Part shown: piece by piece, positions 1-10,349 of the stretch
How positions within the stretch are numbered: position 1 is the first letter of the stretch
Layout of the letters: the number at the start of each line of letters is the position of its first letter
NCBI GenBank assembly: GCA_029237695.1
Contig: CM055267.1
Coordinates: 5,912,036 to 5,976,035, forward strand
DNA from: Conchocele bisecta
Lineage: Eukaryota; Mollusca; Bivalvia; Lucinida; Thyasiridae
Direction: 5' to 3'
DNA: 64,000 bases
Position numbers and translations under genes: made by a program
The notes under the pieces: generated by a model
Databases searched by the model: none
What the model saw: only the letters and a program-made list of their open reading frames with translations
Told to the model about the DNA's origin: nothing

Positions 1-1120
1 AGACACTTGGATAACATAATTATACCCACTTTTTGTAGACTAGATGGCCGTGGCCTGCATGTCGCGCCTTGGGGCGAGGCATGGACACTAAAAAAAGAGA
101 TATAGTAGATGGAAAAACTTTAACCGGACACACGGACGGACGGATGGACGGACGGAGACGAACGGACGGTCCACCAATAGTGAAGAAGGAGCCATTTCCA
201 TTGTTCTAGATCAAAGAGATGGCCCCTTGTAATGAATAGAATAAGGGGCCATACGGAATAAATCAAAGGATTCTTTTGTGTTAGGCTCCGCCCCATGGCC
301 CCTTCTACACCCTTGGTTGCTCGGACGGACGGACGGACAGATGTATGCCAAAATGCCGACTATATCGCGCTTTCCGCAAGCGGGCGCGACAATGATGATA
401 AACACCCATGTGAAGTATCAAGGTAATGGGTGAAGCAGTTGCAGAGATATAGTACACAAAAAAATCAAACTAATTTGACCTTGACATTGGGCACAGGGGC
501 CGCACGGTTGGGGGGTAGAATGAAAATATGGATGATGATAAACACCCATATAAAGTTTCAAGGTAATGGGCGAAGCAGTTGCAGAGATATAGTATTACGA
601 AAAACTTTAACCAAAAAACTTTAACCAGACGTACGTTAAAAAGTTAACGTTGAAAATGGCTCAATTACGTAGAAATAATAGGTTAAGGTAAAATAAATGG
701 TCACATGTTGGATAGTTGTATGTGGTGGGCACCCCTTGGTTATGAAGCTGTGAAAATTTGGTGGTCCTAGGTGGTACAGTACCAAAGAAATGGACTTTAA
801 ACACGAAAACTTAACATTGTAAACGCGAAAAGTTGACATTGACTGCGCGGAAAAAAAGGTCAAGTTCAAAAAAAGGTAACATGTTGGATAGTGATATGTG
901 GTGGGCACCCCTTGGTTATGAAGCTGTGAAAGTTTGTTGGTCCTATGTGTTACAGTAACAAAGAAATGGACTGAAACACGAAAACTTAACATTGATTGTG
1001 GCCCGCCCGCCGCCCGCCCGCCGCCCGCCCACCCGCCCGCCCGCCCGCCCGCCCGCCCGCCTGGCTTTCGCCAATCCAATAGCCTGGATTTTTTCACCAA
1101 AAAAACCTGGCTAAAAATGG
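1..1120 (+). mobile_element. Helentron/pearl-like element, 5' end cut by window edge
   Basis: Position 1 corresponds to 12707 in a second copy that starts acaagaaacgaggcaaagcc, so about 46 nt of the 5' end lie outside the window. The body holds ~130-bp repeats (gtgaagtatcaaggtaatgg), (GGAC)n tracts at 131-170 and 321-340, and a CCCGCCCG microsatellite at about 1005-1062. It ends near cctggctaaaaa. No Rep or helicase coding sequence is present, so it is non-autonomous. The family assignment rests on overall architecture, not on database comparison. Confidence 0.6.
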
Positions 1121-1186
1121 AAAAAAAGTTCAAAAAAAAAGTTTAAAAGGATTTTTTTCCCAAAAAAACCTGGCTAAAAATGGAAA

Positions 1187-1335
1187 AAAAGTTTAAAAAT
1201 TAACAAAAAAATAATACTCACTACTGGAGCCCAGAATTTTTATAATAGTCCTATATTTATCTACATATCATATCTGCACAGGTCCACATATTGCCACAAT
1301 ATTGTCAACACAGTTTACGGAAATGTAATACCCAG
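1187..1335 (+). repeat. Block duplicated at 5600-5745
   Basis: The stretch with ctactggagcccaga, atagtcctatatttatctac and cacagtttacggaaatgtaa occurs again at about 5600-5745. Both copies are followed by the same gggagataact tandem family. This indicates an old duplication of a >500 bp segment. Confidence 0.75.
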
Positions 1336-1340
1336 GTATA

Positions 1341-3125
1341 ACTAGAAATGGACGCTTGTCGACAAGCGCATGTGTATCCCCCTCCCCAGATACGCAAGTA
1401 GTTTGAAAAAAGGGTGTTCGAATTATTCTCCGGAGACAAAATCAGTGACGGAAAAAACAAAGGGAGATAACTAAAAAATTAGTGATGCAAGAGTTGTCAT
1501 TCTTGCGTGACACACCTTTAGGGTCGTGGTCTATGCATGTGTGAAGTTTCATGAAAATATTCCAAAGGGTGTTCGAGTTATGCTCTGGACACGAAATCAG
1601 TGCACGAAACAACAAAGGGAGATAACTAAGAAATTAACGACGCAAGAGTTGTCATTCTTACGTGCGACACACCTTTGGGTCGTCTTCTATGCATGTGTGA
1701 AGTTTAATAAACTAGAAAATGTGTTCATAGAACACGGATGTCCCACATATCGCTTTGATAATAAATGAGGCCAAATTCCAAGTCAAAATTTTCTTTTACC
1801 CGAGCGTTAAAAAGTTTTTGAAGCACCAAGTATGTGACCTTGACCCTGGGCTTGGCGGGGGCAGGACGAACGTGGATTTGACACAGGGCGGTAGAGGACC
1901 ATTAGAGCAATGCATATATGAAATATGAAGCTGATCCGTGAAAGAAAACAGAAATTATAAGATATTTACCCGAGCGTTAAAGTTTTTGAAGCACTAAGTA
2001 TGTGATGTTAACCCTGGGCTCGGCGGGGGCAGGACGAATGTGGATTTGGCACAGGGCAGTAGAGGACCATTAGAGCAACGTGTATATGAAATATGAAGTT
2101 GATCCGTGAATGGAAAGAAATATGATAAGATATTTACCAGAGCGTTAAAGTTTTTGAAGCACCAAGTATGTGACCTTGACCCTGGGCTTGGCGGGGGCAG
2201 GACGAACGTGGATTTGGCACAGGGCGGTAGAGGACCATTAGAGCAATGCGTATATGAAATATGAAGATGATCCATGAAAGAAAACAGAAATTATAAGATA
2301 TTTACCCGAGCGTTAAAGTTTTTGAAGCATTAAGTATGTGACCTTGACCCTGGGCTTGGCGGGGGCAGGACGAACGTGGATTTGACACAGGGCGGTAGAG
2401 GACCATTAGAGCAATGTGTATGAAATGATGAAGCTGATCCGTGAAATGAAAACAGAAATTATAAGATATTTACCTGAGCGTTAAAGTTTTTGAAGCACCA
2501 AGTATGTAACCTTGACCCTGGGCTTGAAGGGGGCAGGACGAACGTGGATTTGGCACAGAGCGGTAGAGGACCATTAGAGCAATGTGTATATGAAATATGA
2601 AGCTGATCCGTGAAAGAAAACAGAAATTATAAGATATTAACCTGAGCGTTAAAGTTTTTGAAGCACCAAGTATGTGACCTTGACCCTGGGCTTGGCGGGG
2701 GCAGGACGAATGTGGATTTGGCACAGGGCAGTAGAGGACCATTAGAGCAACGTGTATATGAAATATGAAGTTGATCCGTGAATGGAAAGAAATATGATAA
2801 GATATGGGGCAACAGAAAACAGAAATTATAAGATATTAACCTGAGCGTTAAAGTTTTTGAAGCACCAAGTATGTGACCTTGACCCTGGGCTTGGCGGGGG
2901 CAGGACGAATGTGGATTTGGCACAGGGCGGTAGTGAACCATCAGAGCAATGTGTATATGAAATATGAAGCAGATCGGTCGAAGGAAGAAGAAATTATATG
3001 AGACATTTACCCGAGTGTTAAAGTTTTGTGACGGAGGACGGACGGACGGACGGACGGACGGGACGCACGTTCCTACGAATGAATACTTGTTGGGTTTTTA
3101 CTGTATAAAAATACCCAACAAGAGT
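1341..3125 (+). mobile_element. Composite Helentron/pearl-like tandem repeat element
   Basis: It begins aactagaaatggacgcttgt and has two units of the gggagataact family (1440-1740). It then has about eight ~150-165 bp units (1800-3020) with core tatgtgaccttgaccctggg and cgttaaagtttttgaagca. A (GGAC)n tract follows at 3030-3062, then a terminal hairpin (cttgttgggtttttac ... aaatacccaacaag, 3088-3123). The order tandem core, (GGAC)n, 3' hairpin is that described for bivalve pearl elements. Confidence 0.65.
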
Positions 3126-3298
3126 TGGTGGGGCATAAAAATATTCCAAAGGGTGTTCGAGTTATGCTCTGGATACGAAATCAGAGCATGAACCAACAAA
3201 GGGAGATAAGTAAACAAGAATTCCGCGGAATCAAATGCCTCGCCTTGTCCTGCCTTGACCTCGAGCCTGGGCCCGAAAGCAATTTTCACTGGCCCGAA

Positions 3299-3380
3299 CA
3301 TATTATACAATTATTGACTAGTGAGCCATGGAATATCAGATTATATTCTATGGCTCACTAGTCAATAATTGTTTTATTAT
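3299..3380. repeat. Near-perfect 25-bp-arm hairpin
   Basis: Arms 3308-3332 (caattattgactagtgagc...) and 3347-3371 pair at 24 of 25 bases around a 14-nt AT-rich loop. Weaker pairing extends outward. It is probably a small foldback element or a Helentron terminal hairpin. Confidence 0.85.
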
Positions 3381-3449
3381 ATGATAATAGTCTGTATATA
3401 GCACTTACGACCTTATGCTACTAGACAAAAATTTAAAAAGAATTTGAAA

Positions 3450-5553
3450 ACAAGAGGCCCAAATGGGCCTGTATCGCTCACCTAAAAGCCTCCATAGTGG
3501 TCATCTTGATTTCACAAAGACTCTTCACTTACAACTTCAAATGTTCCACAGAATTTGTTGGTACCTTCTGATCTAACATATATTGCGAATGTGCATGTGA
3601 TTTACTGCTATACCTTCGATTTGATATATAAAATGACCATATTCGGTCAAAAATAAAATTTCACCCCTATTTGACCCCTTGGGCCACGCCCATTATTGAC
3701 CCAGCGGCCACCATATGAACAAATCTGAAACAGCGGTAACTATCAATCATTCTTACCAAGTTTCGTCGATATCGGCCTGGAGGTTTGTGAGAAGATTTTT
3801 TGACAATTTGACCTACTTCTCAACGGCGGCCATCTTGGATTTGGTGATGACCTCCATTTTAACAAAAATGAACAGGCTTCACCCACAGACCATTACAGTT
3901 AAGTTTGGCCAATATCGGCCAAGCAGTTCACAAGAAAAAGACGTTTGAAATCTTTAGTAAAAGAATGACCTTTTGAACTATCAGTGGCCATCTTGGATGA
4001 CGTAATCATCTGATTTAGACAAAAATTCTCCAGAGTAATCGTCTTGTCAATACTTTGATTTTGAGATATTATTATATGACTATATTCGGTTAAAAATAAA
4101 ATTTACCCCTATTTTGCCCCCTGGGGCCACGCCCATTTTGTTTTGACCCACCAGGGGGCCACCATATGAACAAATCTGAAACAGCGCTAACTATCGATCA
4201 TTCATACCCAGTATCGTCGAAATCGGCCTGGCGGTTCGTGAGAAGAAGATTTTTTAAGAATTTGACCTACTTCTCAATGGCGGCCATCTTGGATTTGGTG
4301 ATGACCTCCATTTTAACAAAAATGAACAGGCTTCAACCACAGACCATTACAGTTAAGTTTGGCCAATATCGGCCAAGCAGTTTACAAGAAAAAGACGTTT
4401 GAAATCTTTAGTAAAAGAATGACCATTTGAACTATCGGTGGCCATCTTGGATGACGTAATCATATGATTTAGACAAAAAAATGTTCCAGAGTGATTGTCT
4501 CGTCAATACCTTCGATTTGATATATTACATGACTATATTCGGTTAAAAATAAAATTTGACCCCTATTTGACCCCTCGGGCGACGCCCATTTTTGACCCAC
4601 GGGCCACCATATGAACAAATCTGAAACAGCGCTAACTATCGATCATTCATACCAAGTATCGCCGAAATCGGCCTGGCGGTTCGTGAGAAGAAGATTTTTT
4701 AAGAATTTTACCTATTTTTCCATGGCGGCCATCTTGGATTGTCGATGACCTCCATTTTAACAAATCTGAAATGGCATCACCCATATATCATCCCTGTGAA
4801 GTTTAACCAATATCGGCTCAGCAGTTCAGGAGAAGAAGATGATTGAAAATGTTCACGGACGGACGGACGGACGGACGGACACACTGCGGGGTAGTTGTGT
4901 GACAATGCTGCTTGTGTGGCAACAAATTTTACTTCTGTGTCAATTCAAAAAGTGTACGCACGGCACCATACATCCAAGCGTCTCATATCCTCGGAGCTAC
5001 AGATTCGTAAACCAGACAATGTTGAAGATTTGCGGTATCGTCCAAACTCCATCATGTCCATGGACCCTAATAGCATCCAAATGACCGAGAGTGTCCAACT
5101 TACTTCTGCTGCGATTTTTGGGAGACTTCTGCTGCGATTTTTGGGACACATTGAAACAGTCACACAGGCTACTTTTTAGACGATTTAGACACATTTTCTT
5201 GTGTGACAGTCACACAAGATCAATTTGCAGCACAAGCATACTTTTTTCTCAGAAATTGCAGCACAAGCATACCCTCGTCAACACGGACAGACGGACGGAC
5301 GGACGTTCTTACAAATGGATACTTATGTGGCTTATCACATGTTAAATATTAGCCACATAAAACGATTTTTAGCCACATAAAACGATTTTTTAGGTGGCTA
5401 ATTGTAACCAACCCTATCCTTTACTAAGTCCATAACCCTGTGGGGCTAGCCACATAAGTACCCTAATGTGTGCCCGGACGGACGGATGACAGACGACGGA
5501 CGACAGACACTTTGCCATAATAATAGCTCACATGAGCTTTGCTCAGGTGAGCT
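3450..5553 (+). mobile_element. Helentron-like element with long (~450 bp) internal repeats
   Basis: The 5' end is aacaagaggcccaaatgggc, itself a small palindrome. Three diverged units follow (about 3470-3960, 4020-4440, 4500-4850) carrying ggccaccatatgaacaaatc and ggcggccatcttggat. Then come (GGAC)n tracts at 4855-4880, 5285-5305 and 5474-5510. The 3' end is hairpin agctcacatgagctttgctc / aggtgagct before an A-run at 5553. Short open frames inside are repeat-derived. Confidence 0.7.
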
Positions 5554-5599
5554 AAAAAAAATGAAAAAAAAATGAAAAAGAAAAGGGAAAAAAAAAGTT

Positions 5600-6625
5600 T
5601 AAAAATTAAAAATAATAATGCTTTCTACTGGAGCCCAGATTTTTTTTTTAATAGTCCTATATTTATCTACATATATCTGCACAGGTCCACATAATGCCAC
5701 AATATTTTCAACACAGTTTACGGAAATGTAATATCCAATGTAGTAATTTACCTGTATAAATTACCTGTGTTCAGCGGTCAAGACTGGACATTTGCACATG
5801 CTAGCACATGCACAGGTGAATGGTTCTCCCAGTCTCTATTGTTCTCTCTACAGGTAAGGTGTACAGAGCACACGAGAAAAGGTGTACAAAGCAGACGAGA
5901 AAACGGGTCTTCATGCATTATTGTCCAGTTTGTAGAGTGCGCAAAACAAAAAAGGGAGATAACTAAAAAATTAGCTATGCAAGAGTTGTCATTCTTGTGT
6001 GCGACACACCTCCGGGTCGTGGTCTATGCATGTGTGAAGTTTCATGAAAATATTCCAAAGGGTGGTCGAGTTATGCTCCAGACAGGAAATCAGTGCGCGA
6101 AAAAAAAAAGGGATAACTCAAAAAATTAGCTATGCAAGAGTTGTCATTCTTGTGCACGACACACCTTCGGTTCGTGGTCTAATTGAATGTGTGAAGTTTC
6201 ATAAAAATATTCCAAAGGGTGGTCGAGTTATGGTCAATCAGTGTGCGAAACAAAAAAAGGGAGATAACTAAAAAATTAGCTATGCAAGAGTTGTCATTCT
6301 TGTGCGCGACACACCTTCGGGTCGTGGTCTATGCATGTGTGAAGTTTCATGAAAATATTCCAAAGGGTGGTGGAGTTATGCTCCGGACACGAAATCAGTG
6401 CGAGAAACAAAAAAGGGAGATAACTAAAAAATTAGCTATGCAAGAGTTGTCATTCTTGTGCGCGACACACCTTCGGGTCATGGTCTATGCATGTGTGAAG
6501 TTTCATGAAAATATTCCAAAGGGTGTTCGAGTTATGCTCCGGACAAGAAGTGTCTGCGGCGGACGCGGACGCGGCCCGCTGTCAAATCCATAGTATCCCC
6601 CGATGGAATCCGGGGGATACAATAA
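5600..6625 (+). mobile_element. Tandem repeat element of the gggagataact family
   Basis: It opens with the duplicated block (5600-5745). About four ~150 bp units follow (5940-6545: gggagataactaaaaaatta, cattcttgtgcgcgacacac, tccaaagggtggtcgagtta). It ends in hairpin gtatcccccgatggaatccg / ggggatac at about 6592-6621. Open reading frames across it follow the repeat period and are not genes. Confidence 0.65.
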
Positions 6626-6726
6626 TTTACCTGTATAAATTACCAGTAATAATTTAGCTGGACATTTAGTGGTCAATCTGGAAATTTGCACATGCTTGCA
6701 CATGCACAAGTGTTCAACTGGAGAAG

Positions 6727-6920
6727 GCTAAATGTTCGTACGTGCAAATTTACGATTGTCTGTAGAAAGTTCAATTGATGGATTTACATTTATTGAGCAT
6801 AGGCTGCAAGCATAAATGTAAATTTTTCCAATAAGTGTTAATGTGAAATTTACAGACTATCATACTTTTGCACTTACAAACATTTTAGTCGTGCAAAGTT
6901 GAATGAAACACGCCCCCTGG
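6727..6920. mobile_element. Foldback MITE copy (GTTTCACTAAAC family)
   Basis: Inverted halves read ctaaatgttcgtacgtgc and cacttacaaacattttagtc. The sequence is related to the better copy at 61049-61254 and a half copy at 45247-45320. The ends here are degraded. Confidence 0.65.
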
Positions 6921-7799
6921 TTCATTTGTGCAAACAATAAGATATCGGTTCCAAGAAGTAAATCACAGGATTTCGTAAAGTAGTAATTTATTAGCAGGCA
7001 TCTACGTCAGTACTGAGCAGTTTGACGTCGTCTAATGTTATGTAAAGATTTAATAGCATTGTTTCATTGCCTTTCGAAGTGCTGTCTGCAAGCCAAATAT
7101 ACCTTTTCAATGCACATGCGCCATGTAATTAAGTAAATTTGTAACTGGTTTCATTGTATATAAGCATTTTCATCCAATGCTCTAATTAATTTCGATGGAG
7201 TCCCACTTACATAGTTGTACTTAGCGCATGTTTGGTTACCTGTTGTTTTCGGATAGAGCAGACATGTATAATAGACTTTTGACAATGATTTGCCAAAGTA
7301 TCAGAATGCACAAATCTTAGTTGAAGTCACTATGCAGCCAAACACGGAAATAACCGTGGAACATTGCTCCAGTCCATTGACGTGACGTCACAATTTTTTG
7401 CTTCAAATTTCCTGCACTACCTGCATCCGTGTTACAAAATACGTTTGTTTTCAAACAAATTAAGTAGAAACTGAACCAGTGCATAGTTCAGACATTTCTT
7501 TGATGACAAGAGCAACACAGTTTTACAGTCTTGTACAATATAATCCGCACAACTATGAAACTCGAAATACATGAATTTCATGAAATGTTGGGTTTTTCAT
7601 CTGCTCCGTAGTGACGTTATTTCGATGCTACATGTATAGTTACACATTACGTGCGACTGGATTGTCGCAAAGTATGTTCTTATTTTCAAATCAATTCAAT
7701 TCGACCAGATGCAAATGTCATATAAATGTGGCAGGTATATTAAACTATTTATATAGAAAGTCCGAGAACTTTATGACTGCATCTCGTACATGTATCAGA
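6921..7799. other. No gene recognised
   Basis: AT-rich unique-looking sequence between the MITE and the CT-rich array. It contains a CRE-like TGACGTCA at about 7383-7390. I looked on the minus strand for the AN1 finger pattern of Cys/His spacing and did not see it. Confidence 0.5.
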
Positions 7800-8290
7800 G
7801 AGAGAGGGGAGGGAGAGAGAGATTAAGGAGAGGCGTGACATACCATGAGGCAGCCCTCGGGAGGGAGGCGACTGCTCTGCTGGAGGGAGGGAGAGAGAGG
7901 GAGAGAGATTGAGGAGAGGCGTGACGTACCATGAGGCGACATTCGGGAGTGAGGCGACTGCTCTGCTGGAGGGAGAGAGATTGACGAGAGGCGTGACATA
8001 CCATGAGGCGGCCCTCAGGAGAGAGGCGACTGCTCTGCTGGAGGGAGAGAGAGAGGGAGAGAGATTGAGGAGAGGCGTGACATACCATGAGGTGACCCTC
8101 GGGAGTGAGGCGACTGCTCTGCTGGAGGGAGAGGGAGAGAGATTGAGGAGAGGCGTGACGTACCATGAGGCGACCCTCGGGAGTGAGGTGACTGCTATGC
8201 TGGAGGGAGAGAGGGAGGAAGATTGAGGAGAGGCGTGACATACCATGAGGCGGCCCTCAGGAGTGAGGCGACTGCTCTGCTGGAACGTCG
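7800..8290 (-). repeat. CT-rich minisatellite at the 3' edge of the large exon, units resembling micro-exons
   Basis: Six tandem units of about 72-86 bp occur here, with the shared ccatgagg at 7843, 7929, 8001, 8085, 8163 and 8243. Read on the minus strand, each unit has a long CT tract ending in CCAG, about 36 nt starting CAGAGCAGTCGCCTCACTCC and ending CTCATG, then GTAYGTCACGCC. This is the order polypyrimidine tract, AG, short block, GT. The first unit touches the end of the ZFAND4-like exon. The reading frame is open through the array, but the length variation between units shifts frame from unit to unit. Confidence 0.85.
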
Positions 8291-8296
8291 TGTCAC

Positions 8297-9368
8297 CTAG
8301 CACCACATTGCCCGTCACGCGGTTGCGGCTGGCGCTGGTCACCGTGACGTTGCCGATGCGGGATGACCCCACCTTCTCCAGCGAGGCCTGCCGCAGCAGC
8401 CCCGACATCGCGCGTGCCTCCGACGGGTTCAAACTCTCCAGGGTGAACTCTTTCCGCTTCTCTATGGAGCTGTGGCGAGGCAACGACGACGACTGGCCCA
8501 GCGTCTCCCGTAGACTCTCCAACAACGACAGGTCGCCTTTCATCTTCGACTTGGTCTTGGAGGAAGGTGGCGGCCTGAGAGATTCACGGAGGTTTTCTAA
8601 AGTCAAGTCCTTGACCTTGGAGGCGGAGCGTGGGCCAAGCCCCGGCTCCCCGGGCAGGCCGCTGTAGGAGAGCAGGTCCCGCGCCCGGTCCGGGGCAGCC
8701 ACAGAAATGCTGTTGTTATCACAGTTAGAGGAAGGCTCAGTTTCACTAATTACTTTCTCACTTATACTCTTCCCAGTGAGTGGGTCAGGAATTTTGATAT
8801 CAGTATTCGCTCTATCTGTTACACCTGGGATGGGTTTATCACTAAGAGACGGTGACTCACCACCTTGGTTATTACTACTATTTGTCTCAATAGGTTGTTC
8901 ACTATGTACAACAGGGTTACTAGTTTCTACAGAAATTTTTTCAGAATCATCTTCTATAACACTTGTTAAAGCTTGACTAAGTTTTTCGAGGCTGTCTAGC
9001 TGGCGTTTGGGTGAGGGTGTGTGCAGGTTGAGCAGCTCCTCGATGGACGGCGTGTCGGTGGGCCCCTCGTCTCCTGCAGCCGGCCCCTCACCCACAGACG
9101 ACTGCAGGGCCGCCAGTGACGCGTCAAACGCGGCCGCCGCCCGCTCCTTGCCCCCATCGCGGTCCAGCCGCTCTATCCGCTCCTTGAGGAGGGAGTGGTG
9201 GAGAGCGAGGGAGTGGGCGTGGCCCAGTGAGTGGCCCACCGGCGGCAGGCACACGTTGCGGTTCAGGGCGGGACCCAGGCTATAGCTCGTGCTCGGGATG
9301 TGGCGGAGTCGGGACGCACGACTGCTGCCTGCCCGTCCTGACGATGGAGGATGGGGCTTCCTTCGCGG
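8297..9368 (-). CDS. ZFAND4: ZFAND4-like protein, large Ser-rich middle exon
   Basis: The exon starts after acceptor cctgttccag in phase 0 with PRRKPHPPSSGRAGSSRASR, continuing the SKK of the previous exon as in vertebrate ZFAND4 (KPHPP, Ser-rich, then RLLR-like). About 357 codons follow, mostly low complexity and probably disordered. They include a charged helix (LLKERIERLDRDGGKERAAA), Ser/Thr/Asp-rich stretches and a basic Ser-rich end (SSLPRHSSIEKRKEFTLESL). The chosen end is donor CTAG|GTGACA at 8296. An equally plausible one is CTCATG|GTATGT, ending the exon at 8244 in the first unit of the neighbouring array. The frame stays open to 7749 through that array, which I take as non-coding or at most alternatively exonic. 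The AN1 zinc finger expected downstream was not found in 1-8296. Confidence 0.8.
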
Positions 9369-9577
9369 CTGGAACAGGCAACTAACCGTTAGTGTATCAG
9401 GGTACACAGATGTTAAAGGTTTATGCCCTCTCAGTAAGCACAACATCTTCTTTATAGGAAGTAAATAATTAATACACCACCCACGTATTGATAGGTATTA
9501 TTATACATTTTATATCTGACGTATCTGACACCTTTTTTTCTACTTTCATTCATGATTCGCGTACTATCAGATTATGT

Positions 9578-9736
9578 CTTCCGGAATCCCGAAATAGGTT
9601 GAATGACGTCATTACAGTTTAGATTTAGCCAATCAGAGATGTTCTTTACATAGACGCTTCCGGTTGTGTTATGGAAGATGGTGCATTGACCCGGTTCCAG
9701 ATAATGAACGAAATTAGACAAGAAAGTGTTTTTTAG
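9578..9736 (+). promoter_or_regulatory. Promoter-like motif cluster inside a ZFAND4-like intron
   Basis: About 90 bp contain two ETS-type CTTCCGG sites (9578-9584, 9657-9663), a full CRE palindrome TGACGTCA (9604-9611) and a CCAAT box (9629-9633). They are followed by ATGGAAGATGG at 9671, which opens a 21-codon reading frame ending at 9736. No TATA box is seen. This combination is typical of housekeeping CpG-type promoters. It could drive an antisense transcript on the plus strand. It could also drive a short minus-strand ZFAND4 isoform, since an ATG at 9446 is in frame with the large exon through the acceptor region. It is a motif prediction only. Confidence 0.4.
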
Positions 9737-10187
9737 ATCGGTGAACGATCACAATTGGACGAACTTTGTATGGTTGGAGTTTCTAATGTATATGGTCATG
9801 GTGCATGTCATTAGTTTGAGCTGGCGATCAGCTATCGGCCAAATATGACCGATAATCCACGCCGGACGGCCTCCGATTCTGTGTGAGATTCTTTCGTACA
9901 CGCAAATTTCGCTTTGGATGGGGTATACAAAATGCGAATAACTGAATAAATGTTGGAATGTGATTTGAAGTGAATATATTCACACACCTAATACCTTTAT
10001 CGATTGCCAGCGACAGAAATCATACATTTAATCGATGTGTATTGTGTTTGTGCGAGTCGGAAACGAGAGGGCTCTTTCTATAATGGCCACACTTTAAAGA
10101 CCTTTCTTTATAGAAGATGGTAATGTGGGTGGGGTAATGGGATTTTTTTTAATAGGCATTTTTTTGGTGTCATAGGTCAGAGTCTTC

Positions 10188-10310
10188 CACCTGTGGATTA
10201 TATCTGTATAGCAGGCACTTGTAATTTTTACAACTGGTGGAATTGTGACACAATTATACACGTATTTAATTCCTATGAAGAACAGTTTGTGCTTACTGAG
10301 TGGGCATGTA
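10188..10310 (+). mobile_element. Right-end fragment of the CCCACTCAGTAGGC element
   Basis: The stretch from gattatatctgtatagc to actgagtgggcatgta matches the right end of the complete element at 47316-47728. Only the right ~120 bp is clear here; a weak internal match (ttattatacattttatat) sits near 9500. Confidence 0.7.
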
Positions 10311-10349
10311 CCTTTAATCCATATCGTGCTGAGGTTTACAATTTTTCAA

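Noticed and set aside
636..1146. Frames with Gly/Ala- or Pro-rich runs over the CCCGCCCG tract
   Set aside because: Translation of a microsatellite inside a Helentron-like repeat.
3715..4402. Two similar ~77-codon frames (MNKSETA...)
   Set aside because: They are repeat units of one mobile element, with the third unit broken; no known domain.
7749..8296. C-terminal 180 residues of the 565-codon frame continuing from the large exon
   Set aside because: Sequence is entirely the CT-rich array, out of phase from unit to unit, and a good donor precedes it; at most alternative exon use.
9671..9736. Plus-strand micro-ORF after the promoter-like cluster as a gene
   Set aside because: Only 21 codons, no homologue recognised and no downstream exon; kept only as part of the regulatory entry.
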